From assembly GCA_911728435.2 (NCBI GenBank), contig OU452202.1, forward strand, positions 5,063,135 through 5,127,134: a DNA stretch of 64,000 bases, read 5' to 3'. A model generated the notes under the pieces. It searched no databases and was not told the DNA's origin. It was given only the letters and a program-made list of their open reading frames with translations. Positions 11,481 to 22,022 of the stretch are shown here, in pieces. A program made the position numbers and the translations under genes. Each line of letters opens with the position of its first letter. The stretch's first letter is position 1. This DNA is from Apoderus coryli (Eukaryota > Arthropoda > Insecta > Coleoptera > Attelabidae).

Positions 11481-11856
11481 AATTCTTAATCTAAAGTTGT
11501 TCTCGAACAAAACACAATACTTTCCCTGGGTCGGAGAAAGTACAGTAAAATGATTTTAAACAAACTTATAATCAAACATGGCAATCTCTCAAAGTGAACA
11601 ACAAAAGCGGCAATCTCCAAACATTATCTTTATTTTTTTAATTACTGGAAATCATTCATACTATTTTGTTATGTTTATTAACGTTAATAAAATATACCAA
11701 AAAAAGAAATAGGCAATTAAATGTTCTCTGGAACTCACAAACAGTTTTTTCTCAATACTGAAAATTCTTGAGAATGAAGATTGCCGCCTTTGATTCTAGA
11801 ACTCTTCTAGAAATTTTCTCATATTAGCAGTTGCAATTTCAATCCTAATAATGTAA
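11481..11856. other. No gene seen
   Basis: No coding signal or repeat terminus recognised. Confidence 0.4.
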
Positions 11857-12566
11857 ACACTGTGTCTAATATAAGAATGGGATAGCATTCGAATCCTGGA
11901 AACGGTAGGAGTTACAATGTCGGTTAAATTAGAGTAAAGTTGTACAATTTAAACACCTTTGGTGTTTTCAAAAAGTAACCTCAGCTGTTTTCGAGAATTT
12001 TTGAAAACATTATTTTTTGCGATATAATAGTTTTTATTTATTTATAACATTCTTTTTACAGATATAAAAAAAAACACTTTGTCATTATTACTTTTTGAAG
12101 AGAATAAGATAGCGTTTACGAATTGTCACTACGACGTTAAATTTAAAAAACCGCGTACAGAATAAAATGTTGTACTGAGACAGAAAAAAATTGGCAGATA
12201 ATAAATAATTGTGAGTAACGACGAAAGAATGTTTTTGCTAAACCTACTACTCTGCATTCAATCAGTTAAGTGCCAAACTATGGCGATTTTTCTTGAAGAA
12301 GTTTAAATAACAGCTAAAAATACTGAAAAAGTAACAATGAGAGAGTGCTTTTAATTCTTTTATATTTGTAAACATAATGTCAGAAATAAAATCGCAAAAA
12401 AATCGTTTTCTCAAAAGTTCTCGAAAATGGCTGAAGTTAGTTTACATTTGAAAACATCATTTAAAAGGTATTTAAATTGTACCTACAACTTTTTTCTAAT
12501 TTAGCAGACAACTCTTACCGTTTCCAAGATTCCAGTGCGATCCCATTCTTATCTTGGACACAGTGT
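11857..12566. mobile_element. Foldback element with about 200-bp arms
   Basis: The left end ACACTGTGTCTAATATAAG at 11857 mirrors the right end ending at 12566. Arms run to about 12070 and from about 12350, with indels. The loop (12070-12350) holds no recognisable gene. The right end is only 11 bp from the next element at 12578. A clear target duplication is not visible. Confidence 0.7.
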
Positions 12567-12831
12567 ATAATAACATACAGGGTCATTCATTATATTTTGA
12601 CACCCACCTAGAGCTGTTATTATGCATGATAAAAAAAATGTTTTAGAACTATTGTAGTCAAAAAGTTTAGTTGATTAGGCCTTGTATTTTAAATATATAT
12701 TATAGGATCTTTTTGTTCTGATTAACTTCAACCATTTTTAAGATATTTGTGTTTAAAACTTAAATTTCGGTTACTATGGACATGATCAAGCATTATTGTT
12801 CGGAAAATAATTAAGTATACTTGATATACGT

Positions 12832-13395
12832 GCCCTGATTACAATTGACATTTTATTATGTCAGCAATATATTTATGACAATACATATTTTACCACTCGT
12901 TTTGCTATTTGACAATAATTTATAAATTAGTTTGGAAAAGTTAAATCAAATGGATTATTCAGATGAAGAAAAATGACAACTAGTAATATTGATCTATTTA
13001 TATCATAGTATAATACTTATGGCTTTAAGAGTCAGAACCCAATATCGTCAATTATGCCCGCGAAGAAAAGTTGCTTCAATAAACTCAATTAAGAATGCAA
13101 TTGAAGATTTCGAAAATCGAAATAGCGTTCAACGACTCGGACAATAGAACTTGATATGTTACTTTACTTGCAGGCTATAAATATGTTGTCAATTTAGTTT
13201 GATCGTTATTTTTAAAAATGAGCTTTAATCGTTTACATTTGGTGTGTTCGTTTAATAAAATGAATATTTTATTTTAATTTGTGCAATTTAATTTATACAT
13301 TGTTAAATAGCAAAATCATTGGTAACATGTTCTGTAGTGTCAACCAAATATATTGATGACACAATAATAATAATAATGTCAATTGTAATCAGGGC
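12832..13395. mobile_element. Inner mariner-type deletion derivative
   Basis: The left terminus GCCCTGATTACAATTGACAT has its complement at 13375-13395; the inverted repeat extends about 45 bp. The interior carries the start of a mariner-like transposase (12950-13147), so this is a non-autonomous deletion derivative sitting in the centre of the larger foldback. Confidence 0.65.
12950..13147 (+). pseudogene. Mariner-like transposase N-terminal remnant
   Basis: Starting at ATG 12950 the frame reads MDYSDEEK, an in-frame stop, QLVILIYLYHS, then MALRVRTQYRQLCPRRKVAS and IEDFENRNSVQRL before TAG at 13145-13147. This fits the DUF4817-type N-terminal helix-turn-helix of arthropod mariner/IS630-family transposases (y..eE...i...y........a.r.y...yP.r..ps...i......f..tGsv). 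The catalytic domain is deleted. Confidence 0.55.
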
Positions 13396-13427
13396 CCACT
13401 TGATTGTGTTCCGAAGAATAAACAATA

Positions 13428-15475
13428 TTTTTTTTTTTTTGAAAATAAACTTTATTCAGACAATAATACACATTATTAACAATAACTTGATCTTCTAATC
13501 AGTGTATGTAACACTGGTCTTGAAGATATTAACCTAATAAATATTTGACAACAAACAACTTCAACAAGAATAAACTTAACAACAACAAATCCTTACCCTA
13601 CATAATCTAGGTTATTCACCAACAGTGTTCTTAAATTAAGTAACAAAACAAAATTACAATTAATTCTACATGCGCATATTGAAAAAAATCTTTAAATGTT
13701 TTATAAATTTTCTCTCATTTTTCATACTTCTAATTTCCTGTGGGATCCCATTGTATGCACTTATTCCCTGAGAAATTGGATTAAACAATCCTTTATTTGT
13801 TCGTACATTATGCTGATAAACATTATGAGATGTTCTAGTATCATAGAAGTGAATGCTATTCAAGAATACTAACTTTAAGTTTGATTTTTGTTTTCCGTTT
13901 ATGATCCTATGTACCAATTTGCACTGCTCAAATTCCATTATTGTGCGCAACCTGCAGACACCCAACTCCCTATAAAGGTCTTCTCCGTGAGTAAGAATAT
14001 TATATTCAAACAATACTTTTAAAATTTTATTTTGAAATATCTGCAAATTATTGAAATTAACCACTCCACATGTTCCCCAAACAGGTATTAGGTATCGCAG
14101 ATGAGATAGAAAACATGCATTATATATGTTCATTTTGGTTTTTTTGCCTATGTAATGTCTAACCCTGCATACCGCACTGACGATCGGCAAAATTTTGTTT
14201 GTTAAATAGCTAATATGTTCATTCCAATTTAGTTTATTATCTATCATTAGTTCTAGATACTTCACATGAGACACTTCCTCAATAAAGATGTTATTTATTT
14301 TTATATTTGAACATGGTACAATTTTATTTTTCTGCTTAAACAATATAAATTTTGTCTTATATATGTTAATTTTAAGTTTATTACACAACAGCCAATCAGC
14401 ATACCGACTCAAATCATTATTTACCATTATTTCTAAATCATTAACATTTTCCGCATCATAAAGTAAAACAGTATCATCAGCAAATGTGTAATATCGACCC
14501 CTAAGTCCTGCAGATTTTAAACTTAGTACATACAATGAGTACAACAAAGGACCTAGAACCGAACCCTGTGGAACTCCGCACATGTTTTTTAGGATTCCAC
14601 TGGTAAATTTGTGCAGTTTTACATACTGTTTTCTATTCTGGAGATATGATTTTAGAATATTATATATGTTCCCACGAAAACCCATTCTATTCAACTTATG
14701 CAAAAGAATATCTATACTAACTACATCAAATGCTTTGCTCAAGTCAACAAAAACAGCAGCAACCACTCTTCCCTTATCCAACTTATTCGAAATTTGATTC
14801 AAAACATCGATATTCGCACTAAGGGTACTACTATTTTCAATAAATCCATACTGAAATTCATCCCTACTAATGAACTTTTCGATAAAACTTAACATTCTTT
14901 TTTTCAATATTTTTTCCAAGATTTTTGACAACACGCTAATTACACTAATCGGTCTATAATTACTCATACAACACTTAGTTCCACTCTTATAAATAGGACT
15001 AATTCTAGTAATTTTAAGTTCATCTGGAAAGCAGCCTGTTACAAGAACATTATTAATTAGTTTACATAAAATTCGATCTATCATATCTATTAAGTTGTTG
15101 ATATCTTGTACCGTTACTTGATCATGCCCTGGTGCTGAATTTTTTTTTAATCCTAAAATAATTTCCCTAATTTCTACCTCATTAGTTAACTGAACATGCA
15201 TGCTTCTATCACAACAAATTTCATTGAAGAGTAACTGATATTGAAGACCTTCTATTTCCTTATTTATATCTACAACTATATTTTTACCCACTGAAAATGT
15301 TCGTTTAATTGATCCACCACATCCAATTGATCATCATGCTCTACATTATCAACAATAACTTTTTTAATTTCAGTCCAACAGTTTTTGTTATTTATAAGTT
15401 CATTTATGAATCGCCACTGTTTTTTAGAGTCGTTTCCCGTTTTTTCCCACTTATTTCTAAAATATGCATTTTAGT
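13428..15475 (-). mobile_element. 5'-truncated non-LTR retrotransposon (Jockey-like)
   Basis: On the minus strand the element runs from about 15475 to a poly(A) tail (T-run at 13428-13440). It covers the pre-RT linker, the reverse transcriptase with C-terminal region, and about 230 bp of 3' UTR with an AATAAAG-like signal just before the tail (TTTATT at 13450). Endonuclease and ORF1 are missing, as usual for 5'-truncated insertions. It interrupts the right arm of the surrounding foldback, so it is younger than that element. No clear target duplication was found. Confidence 0.85.
13666..15291 (-). pseudogene. Non-LTR reverse transcriptase, ORF2 C-terminal part
   Basis: A 541-residue uninterrupted frame. 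Visible blocks: KKNSAPGHDQV; ISPIYKSGTKCCMSNYRPISVISVLSK; FVDLSKAFDVV (first catalytic Asp); CGVPQGSVLGPLLYSLYV; FADDTVLLYDA (the FADD catalytic pair); LKINIYKTKFILF; VKYLELMIDNKLNWNEHI; then the C-terminal RYLIPVWGTCG and cysteine-poor tail ending FNMRM. Upstream, in another frame (about 15470-15300), the linker NAYFRNKWEKTGNDSKKQW and NELINN precedes it, so one frameshift separates the halves. With no endonuclease or ORF1 it cannot mobilise alone. All core reverse transcriptase residues I can see are intact, suggesting a fairly young copy. Jockey clade is the most likely placement, not certain. Confidence 0.9.
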
Positions 15476-15705
15476 TTAGTGTCTTTATTTTGTTGGTAAT
15501 TTTGTAATATGGTTGATGAATTCAATTTCCATTTAAAATATAAGGCCGAATTATATTTTTAGATTTTGCAAACTGCATTTTTTGATTTGAATAGTCCTAA
15601 AAGATAATGGAGCAGACACCTAGAACTCTTGTATTTACAATTATTGTTTTCTATCATCCATAATAACGGCTAAAGGTGGGTGTCAAAATATAATGAATGG
15701 CCCTG

Positions 15706-16204
15706 TAACCCAATTTACGGCCGACAAGTATTGCAAATTGATAAAGCTGAGCCTTATTTCTTTGAAACCATATTACACAAAAGTTACGTCATAGTTGTTG
15801 GAGCATAGAACTGTAACAAAGGTAAGTACTACTACTAGTCATTTTAAAATTTTTAACAAAACGTTATAATAAAACAAATTGATCTATATTGCGCATATAA
15901 ATTTTTTTTTAAATATTCACAATAAGAATATTCTTGTGATTTTACAGCTAGCTTTAAAATTGTGCAAAATTTACCATACAAAAGCATTTTTTGCTTTACT
16001 GTGTAATAAAATAAAAATGTTAAACCTTACTTTTTAACTACTTATACAGATGCAGTAATACCTACCTACTTCTTTTTATTAGGTAGCGACTCTTATTCGT
16101 AAATTGTAGAAATAAAAAATCCAAAGTAGCAACTATCATAAAATATTATTACCCCAGCAAAATATTTAATATAACTTTATTTTATTTTGACATGAATAAA
16201 AATC
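15706..16204. other. No gene seen
   Basis: AT-rich spacer. A donor-like AAAG/GTAAGTAC occurs at 15820 without any recognisable exon. Confidence 0.4.
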
Positions 16205-16465
16205 CAGAGTGTTCCAAAAAGGTTCTGCAACAAGCAGGTTATGGGGGTTATGGTGACCAACTTTTCTATAAAGACCCCTAGTCAAAAATGAATACTTTCT
16301 TCAAAAAAACTCGCTCGGCTGCTCTAGTATTGAATTTTGCCTCTCCATAAATAAGATGTATATCTACAGCATACTCTTCAAACGTGAATGCAAAAGTCGC
16401 TCATCACAAATAATGTCCCCCATAACCTCCTTGCTTATAAGTTTGGCACAATACACAACACCCTG
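16205..16465. mobile_element. Small inverted-repeat element (MITE)
   Basis: The left end CAGAGTGTTCC and the right end AACACCCTG (then TATA) are complementary. Both arms include GGAGGTTATGGGGG / AGGTTATGGGGGTTAT-like sequence in inverted orientation. No coding content. The left boundary is approximate. Confidence 0.5.
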
Positions 16466-16569
16466 TATATTGATTCCTTTCTTAGTACTGTATTAAATCC
16501 TGAATCTAATACCTTTGGATTCAGGAAGAAAACCGTCGGACGCTTTTTGAAATCCCATTTGAAGTGGTC

Positions 16570-16935
16570 ATTGGACCACGATTCCCAGAAAACACATCCG
16601 TCTGGTATACGGATGGACCAAAAAGGAATAGAAGGGAACACAGGCATGGGAGTATACGGGCCTAATTGCAGGCTTTCGCAATCTCTCGGTAAAAGTCCCA
16701 TTATATTCCAAGATCAACGCTTTAACCGTTGTACTCAAGAATGCCTGCAGAGAGGCATCCCGGAAAGGCAGATCAATATTATGTCAGACAGTCAAGCTGC
16801 ATTAAAAGCACTGACGCCTTACACCTTCACGTCAAAGCTAGCATCGGAATACAAACAGACCCTAAAGCAACTGGCAGCTCAGCTCATGAAGGCATAGAGG
16901 GGAACGAAGCGGCGGACCAACTCGCAACCCGCTGA
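16570..16935 (+). pseudogene. Non-LTR RNase H domain remnant
   Basis: Pieces of an RNase H domain appear across frames: VWYTDG (16600-16617, first catalytic Asp), GMGVYGPNCRLSQSLGKSP, QECLQRGIPERQINIMSDSQAALKAL (catalytic SDSQ near 16783) and HEGIEGNEAADQLATR (16885-16933). These are the TDGS / SDSQAAL / GNE-AD blocks of the RNase H domain carried by several insect non-LTR clades. Frameshifts separate them. The domain ends abruptly at 16935, where a transposase relic on the other strand begins. The C-terminal fragment at 23010-23384 looks like the part that would normally follow. Confidence 0.7.
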
Positions 16936-17407
16936 CGTGGAAATGAGTCTCATCGCCCATTATGATTTTGGTTGAAAAATCGTCCACTTTTTCCTCGAGA
17001 TTGAGGATGGCTTGGGCGTAGGTTACGCGCGTTTGGCGGTCGGCAGGCAGCAGCTGATGCACGGACTGGACTTTGCATGGGAACATGCGCAGGCCTTTGA
17101 CCAAAATTCGTCTTAGGGTCGTCCAGCTGATGGCTAATTGCGTGGAACGGCGTCTGGTCGATGTTTCCGGCGATATCCTCGGCAACAGCGGCGATATTCT
17201 CGGCAGAACGGGCGCTCCAGGGCCGGCCACTCTTGGCAACGTCTCGTGTTGTCCTATACTTTCAAGGTTGGTGGCCAAATGGCGCAGTGTTTGCGCAGTC
17301 GCTGTTGGACGATCGGGGAATCGGCGACGAAATTCGCGCTGCGTCAACACCACAAACGAATTGTTACGCAAAAAAATAGACACGATTATTCCCCGTTCAC
17401 TCCCCAA
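16936..17407 (-). pseudogene. Mariner/IS630-type (DUF4817) transposase fragment
   Basis: A long minus-strand frame contains FVVLTQREFRRRFPDRP (N-terminal helix-turn-helix), TLRRILVKGLRMFPCKVQ, LLPADRQTRVTYAQAIL and DFSTKIIMGDETHFHVSG. The GDETHFHVSG block is the first catalytic Asp region of this family, normally DEAHFHL.G. Homology stops right after it, at the junction with the RNase H relic, so the second and third acidic residues are missing. A polymorphic repeat (LPRISPLLPRISPETS) interrupts the middle. The sequence is distinctly more GC-rich than its surroundings. Confidence 0.7.
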
Positions 17408-17449
17408 GAACGCGGAATAATTTGTCTATTTTTTTGCGTAACAATTCGC
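17355..17449. repeat. Hairpin at the start of the transposase relic
   Basis: GAATTGTTACGCAAAAAAAT at 17357 is the complement of 17422-17446, with an imperfect continuation between. The N-terminal coding segment of the transposase is thus present on both strands, pointing to a local inverted duplication. Confidence 0.75.
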
Positions 17450-18265
17450 TCCAAGGCTTGTTCAATTGTATTCTGCATCTGTCTAGTCCACAAATGTCAA
17501 AACAGATTTGACATTGAGGGCCATTTGCAAAAATGAGAGCATCTTCTAGGGTGATTTCTTTTGGCCCACCTAGTAGATATCTTTCAATTCTATTTAAAAT
17601 ATGGTAAGCTAAATTGTATAAGGAAAAACAAAAGATACGTTAATTACTTTGAAGTTTCATCTAGTTTTCAGTCCTGTTAAAATAAATGGAAAATTTGATA
17701 TACGTTGCTTGAAATCCTGTTGCTTGAAATCCTAAAGAAGATGGTACATTTTTTCAAGCCCGGACCTGGATTGTTTAAGTCGCTAGTGCATCGGTGGTTT
17801 AAGATTGTTCAGAACAATCTTTGCTCCAAAATCTAAAATAGTAATTAATTAAAATAGTAATTTTAGATTTTGTAAGTATCATAGTAATTTGTAAAATTTT
17901 TAAAATACTATGATTAGTCTCATTTCTATCATAGTAAGTAATAAATTTTGTGATATATCTATAATTTTCTTTAGTCGCCATCTAGCGATGATTCTTGATC
18001 TTATTTACTATTTATGTGTGAGTTAGAGAGCAGTACTTTACTCGATAGTACCACAAATATAGTACCTACGTAGATTTTTATAAGCAATAATCACTAGATG
18101 GCAGCACAAACATTTTGGACACCTTCTGGAAAACGTCGCTCAAAGGATAAAAAAAAATGTAGGTATAATGCGAAAACTGGCTTATTATTAAAATCGAGAA
18201 TATCGGGGTGCCAATTTGTCCGAAATTTCTAAGCGTGGAATAGCTAGCTCAATGCATCAGCGAAG
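17450..18265. other. No gene; small hairpins
   Basis: A hairpin CAAAATCTAAAATAGTAAT / ATTTTAGATTTTG lies at 17825-17871. The words GCCATCTAGCGATGATTC (17976) and the complement of its relative (18085-18105) may be the ends of a small MITE. No coding signal. Confidence 0.45.
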
Positions 18266-18544
18266 AAATTCTCAATAATTGTCATCATTTTTTAAACTAC
18301 TCGTATTTATAATTGACAGACAACCTAAAACAAAGTTTCCGTGATTTTAATACTAAATAAAATAAAAACTAAATTAGAAAAACTATTTCATGTCTTGACG
18401 AAATATACAATAAATGTTAAAGTTTTATATATTTTTGTTATTTTGAAAATAATTCATAATCCATGAGTTGTGATTTAATATTGGAAACAAAACTCACGTC
18501 TTCTCCACAAAATACAATTATATATGTTTTCACTTTGATTACAT

Positions 18545-18588
18545 GCCAGATATGTTTCGATATACTACAACTCCCATCTTCAGTGACC
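18545..18588 (-). other. Hammerhead-like motif, left arm
   Basis: On the minus strand: GGTCA, CTGAAGA, T, an unstable insert, GAAA, a palindromic ACATAT, C, TGGC. The GTCA/TGGC blocks can pair as stem I. The extra T after CTGAAGA and the poor stem II depart from the canonical core. Confidence 0.4.
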
Positions 18589-18975
18589 ATCTTAAAAATC
18601 TTTCATTATTCTTGACCCACTTTTTAATTATTTATTTAACAAATCGGGGTACACACATATCAAAGATCCAAAAACAGTACCCACAGCATAATCTACATGT
18701 TCAGTGTTTTGGACAGTGTCCAATACGTTTTCTAATACATTAACTGGTAATATCCAGCCAGTCAAGGTTTTGCGCTTTCTGTTGGAGAAGACATAATTCT
18801 ACTGTTTCGACTTCGATTCGTCTCTTCGGTTGCGGAATACTGCAAGACAGGGTTTTGTTTGGATTTACAATCTATGTAGTTGCAGTGTCCAGTGAACTTT
18901 GCAACCTTCTCGAGATTTAAAAATGAAGAAATATTTTTAAGGATCTAGGCAATAGCATTATGATGATGTGATGAC

Positions 18976-19303
18976 GTGAATTACAATCCCATTATGCGAA
19001 GATGTTCAATAATATCGTTGCAAAAGAGAAGGCAACTCTCTGATTTATTATTTATATTTAAGATATTAAATGGCTTACTGCAGTCAGATTTTATTTTAGA
19101 AAACATTATTTTTAACGAGCCATTTAGAACATTAAGAAACAATGAATTATTTTTTATTCCATTTAGACGAACTAATGCTTGACAAAATTCTCTATCTGTA
19201 GAATGTTAAAAACTTTTAATTCGGTGATTTTGGATTTCGATAATCTCAATATGTCTAAATATACATTTAAGACATTTGCAAGAAACATCATTAATGAGTA
19301 CTA
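18976..19303 (+). pseudogene. Non-LTR ORF2 C-terminus remnant
   Basis: One frame gives SLQKRRQLSDLLFIFKILNGLLQSDFI and FRRTNA (to 19180). After a frameshift, TKFSICRMLKTFNSVILDFDN and SKYTFKTFARNIINEY end at a stop at 19303. The pattern RR...D..F.YKI.NG......L, F.....RTN...NSP..R....N matches the extreme C-terminus of Jockey/CR1-like ORF2 proteins. Catalytic domains are absent. Confidence 0.65.
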
Positions 19304-19438
19304 ATACTAACTAACTGTATTTACATTCTTATGTATGATTTGTTTTTAAGTTTTATTGATTAACCCTAACATGTAGATTATACTGTGGGTACTGTTTTTG
19401 GATCTTTGATCTGTGTGTACCCCCGAATTTGTAAGATG

Positions 19439-19481
19439 GCCACTGAAGATGTGATTTGTAGTATATCGAAACATATCTGGC
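19439..19481 (+). other. Hammerhead-like motif, right arm
   Basis: GCCA, CTGAAGA (19443-19449), T, an insert that pairs poorly, GAAA (19468-19471), ACATAT, C, TGGC. Stem I GCCA/TGGC is a perfect 4-bp pairing here, better than in the left arm. Same non-consensus extra T. Confidence 0.4.
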
Positions 19482-19760
19482 ATGTAATCAAAGTGAAAAC
19501 ATAAATAATTGTATTTTATGGAGAAGACGTGAGTTTTATTCCCAATATTAAATCACTACTCGTGGATTATGGATTATTTTCAAAATAAAAAAATATAGGC
19601 ATAAAACTTTAATATTTATTGTATATTTCGTCAAGAAATTAAATAGTTTTTCTAATTTACTTTTTATTTTATTTAGTATTAAAATGACGGAAACTTTGTA
19701 TGTTTGTCAATTATAAATACGAGTAGTTTAAAAAATAAAGACAATTATTAAGAATTTCAA

Positions 19761-20813
19761 TCGTGATAAACACAAATGAACAAATGGTAAAGAACCGTAA
19801 GGATCTCGAACAAACCATAATTTGTGTTTTGCATTACTATGCAAAGATCACAAACATATAGATTGTGAATAGTGGCAGAGATATATTATGTAAAATTAAA
19901 TATTAATTAATTAACTAGAACAATTGGGAAATCAAGATCAGTATGTCTGAAGGTTACATCATCAACAGGTTAGAAAAGAACCAGACTGAAACTGCTGAAC
20001 GAATGAACTAAATTTTTGGACCAAAGTATATAAACAAGGTTTAAACAATAAGGCTACTGTTAACTTTAAATAATTTTAATTTTGCACACGTGGTTTCGGA
20101 TTTGTAAAATACCACATTATTTAATAAATAGTAAAAATTACTTACCACACTTTGGCAGGAACTAGTTACTTCCCCACCGTTCTGAAGAAAAAGTTATTAT
20201 AGTGACATTTCCAAAATTCACAAATGTCATATTATGCAGTTTGATGTTAGCATGGTGTGCGCTATTTAAATCGTAGAATTGTGTTGATAAAAAGCTTGTT
20301 TCCAAGCCGCTAGAGGCGCGTTAGTCGAGTTTTTTTCACAGTAGTTGTCTTGTCAATAACAATCAATAAATTTCAACAATCAATAAATTTCAACAAATAA
20401 ATGTTGTCTCAAAAAGAGAGTATTGCCTGCAATAAAACTGCCAGGTATGTTCATTTCTATTTGGTTTTTAAACATTTTCAGTATAATTTGTTGTTTCTTA
20501 TTTGAAATTAAAAATATTGTAAACAAAACATTAATTTAATTTATAGTAGTTTTTTAAGCGAAGAAAGGAATAATGAGATACATAATTATGTTGAAACATT
20601 TTATATCTTAGGTAAATAAAAATCTATGTAAAAATAAAATTTTTGTAAAATGGACTTTGTTTATAAATAAAGTATTGTTTAAATGAGGCATTTTTTTTAA
20701 TTTCAACCTATAAGTGGACCTTCACAGTTAATATTTCCCTAAATTATTAAAACACTTAGTTTTTAAAAAATAAGATTTTTGTATTGTCCAACTATTTTAA
20801 ATAGGCGTACTCA
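19761..20813. other. No gene seen
   Basis: Non-coding. A 21-bp word (CAATCAATAAATTTCAACAA) is tandemly duplicated at about 20361-20399. Short frames only. Confidence 0.45.
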
Positions 20814-21241
20814 TACAGGGTGTCCTACGGTGGCAACCCATTAGATTATTTCAGAAACTACTTCGAATTGAATTTTGAAAATTTCAGTGTCTATATTGTC
20901 AAATATGCTCTACTCAAATAATATAATAGCAACCGCATAGCACTTCCGGTTATACCGGAAGTTGATGGCAACTTTGTTATTTTAAATGGAACACCCTATA
21001 TATTATTACATTTTTGGATTCTAAATAAGATTTCAGACATATTTCATGTATCATGTCTTATACCTAACGTCAGTCGTTTTTGGCTTATATCAAGATTTAT
21101 GTCAAAATTGACAGTTTAGGGCTCCATAAGAATTCCGTTTTTTCCTTGTAAATCAGTATTTAATAATTATTTTGCAGGAATTTTCTTATCAGGTGGGATC
21201 TTCTTTTTCGAATTGACAAGACATTTTCTGATTAGTTTATA

Positions 21242-22022
21242 CAGGGTGGTCAAAAAATTATATTGAAAACGGTTCAAGAAAAACAGTTGAAAGTCAATTT
21301 TTTCAAATGGAATGGGTATATTATTATTATTTTATCTTCCTTAGAATTAAAAAATAATGCAATTTTGTAATAGGTTATCATTTTCTAAAATGCATAGTTT
21401 TCGAAATATCGTCATTTTAAATTTGTCTGACAAGAAGAATTAGTAGGACGCATCCGAACTTCATTCGAAGGCTTACCTGGAGTCCAATTTGCACGAGCTG
21501 TCACGAGTGAATTTATTGAACAGGTAAATAAGTGTTTAAGACTAAATGGGGGTCATATCGAACAATTAAATTAGTTTTGTTATCGTTAATTGATTAACTT
21601 TTTTTAGTTGAAAATTTATTTAGTTTGATCTTCTGTTCATTTCTGCTGTATTATTTTAAATTTTAGTCTTAGTTTCTTCCTAATTTCTCTAGTCATCGTT
21701 AGCAAATGGGGGTTTCTCTCGTTAAATACTCTACAGGATGCACAAACTCTCACTTTATTTTATTCTCCATGAATTAATAATAAATTTATAATATCAATAA
21801 GTATTTTTCATTTTTATTATAACGGTAGACGCTGCAGAAAAATTTAAAATGACGATATTTCAAAAACTATGCATTTTAGAAAATGATAACCTATTACAAA
21901 ATTGCATTATTTTTTAATGCTAAGGAAGATAAAATAATAATCATATACGCATTCCATTTGAAAAAATTGACTTTCAACTGTTTTTCTTGAACCGTTTTCA
22001 ATGTAATTTTTTGACCACCCTG
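21242..22022. mobile_element. Inner mariner-type deletion derivative
   Basis: Termini CAGGGTGGTCAAAAAATTA and complement, with roughly 180-bp arms (21242-21423, 21843-22022) and TA on both sides (21240-21241, 22023-22024). The loop encodes the last residues of a mariner/IS630-type transposase (21434-21574), so the element derives from an autonomous member by internal deletion. Confidence 0.8.
21434..21574 (+). pseudogene. Mariner/IS630-type transposase C-terminus
   Basis: An open stretch of 46 codons ending TAG at 21572-21574 reads EELVGRIRTSFEGLPGVQF ... NKCLRLNGGHIEQLN. The C....NGGHIEQL ending, after a helical ...L..RI...., is the typical C-terminus of DUF4817-type arthropod mariner transposases (usually NGGHFEHLL). 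The DDE core is absent. Confidence 0.65.

Larger units (their letters stand above)
12578..15705. mobile_element. Foldback element with nested core and a non-LTR insertion
   Basis: The termini CAGGGTCATTCATTATATT (12578) and its complement (to 15705) are flanked by TA at 12576-12577 and 15706-15707. The left arm is 12578-12831. The right arm is split: 13396-13427 and about 15476-15705. Between the arms lies an inner element (12832-13395); the right arm is interrupted by a non-LTR insertion (13428-15475). Once the insertion is subtracted, the arms (about 254 and 262 bp) abut the inner element on both sides, a nested-palindrome layout also seen at 20.8 and 26.2 kb. Confidence 0.7.
18266..19760. 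mobile_element. Foldback element with a non-LTR fragment in its loop
   Basis: Arms 18266-18701 and 19370-19760 are inverted copies, with a roughly 40-bp extra block in the left arm near 18605-18645. Both arms contain TCTTCTCCACAAAATA-type sequence and the hammerhead-like module (18545-18588 minus; 19439-19481 plus). The roughly 670-bp loop holds the C-terminus of a non-LTR ORF2. This could be a pair of inverted element ends around a retrotransposon tail. Confidence 0.75.
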
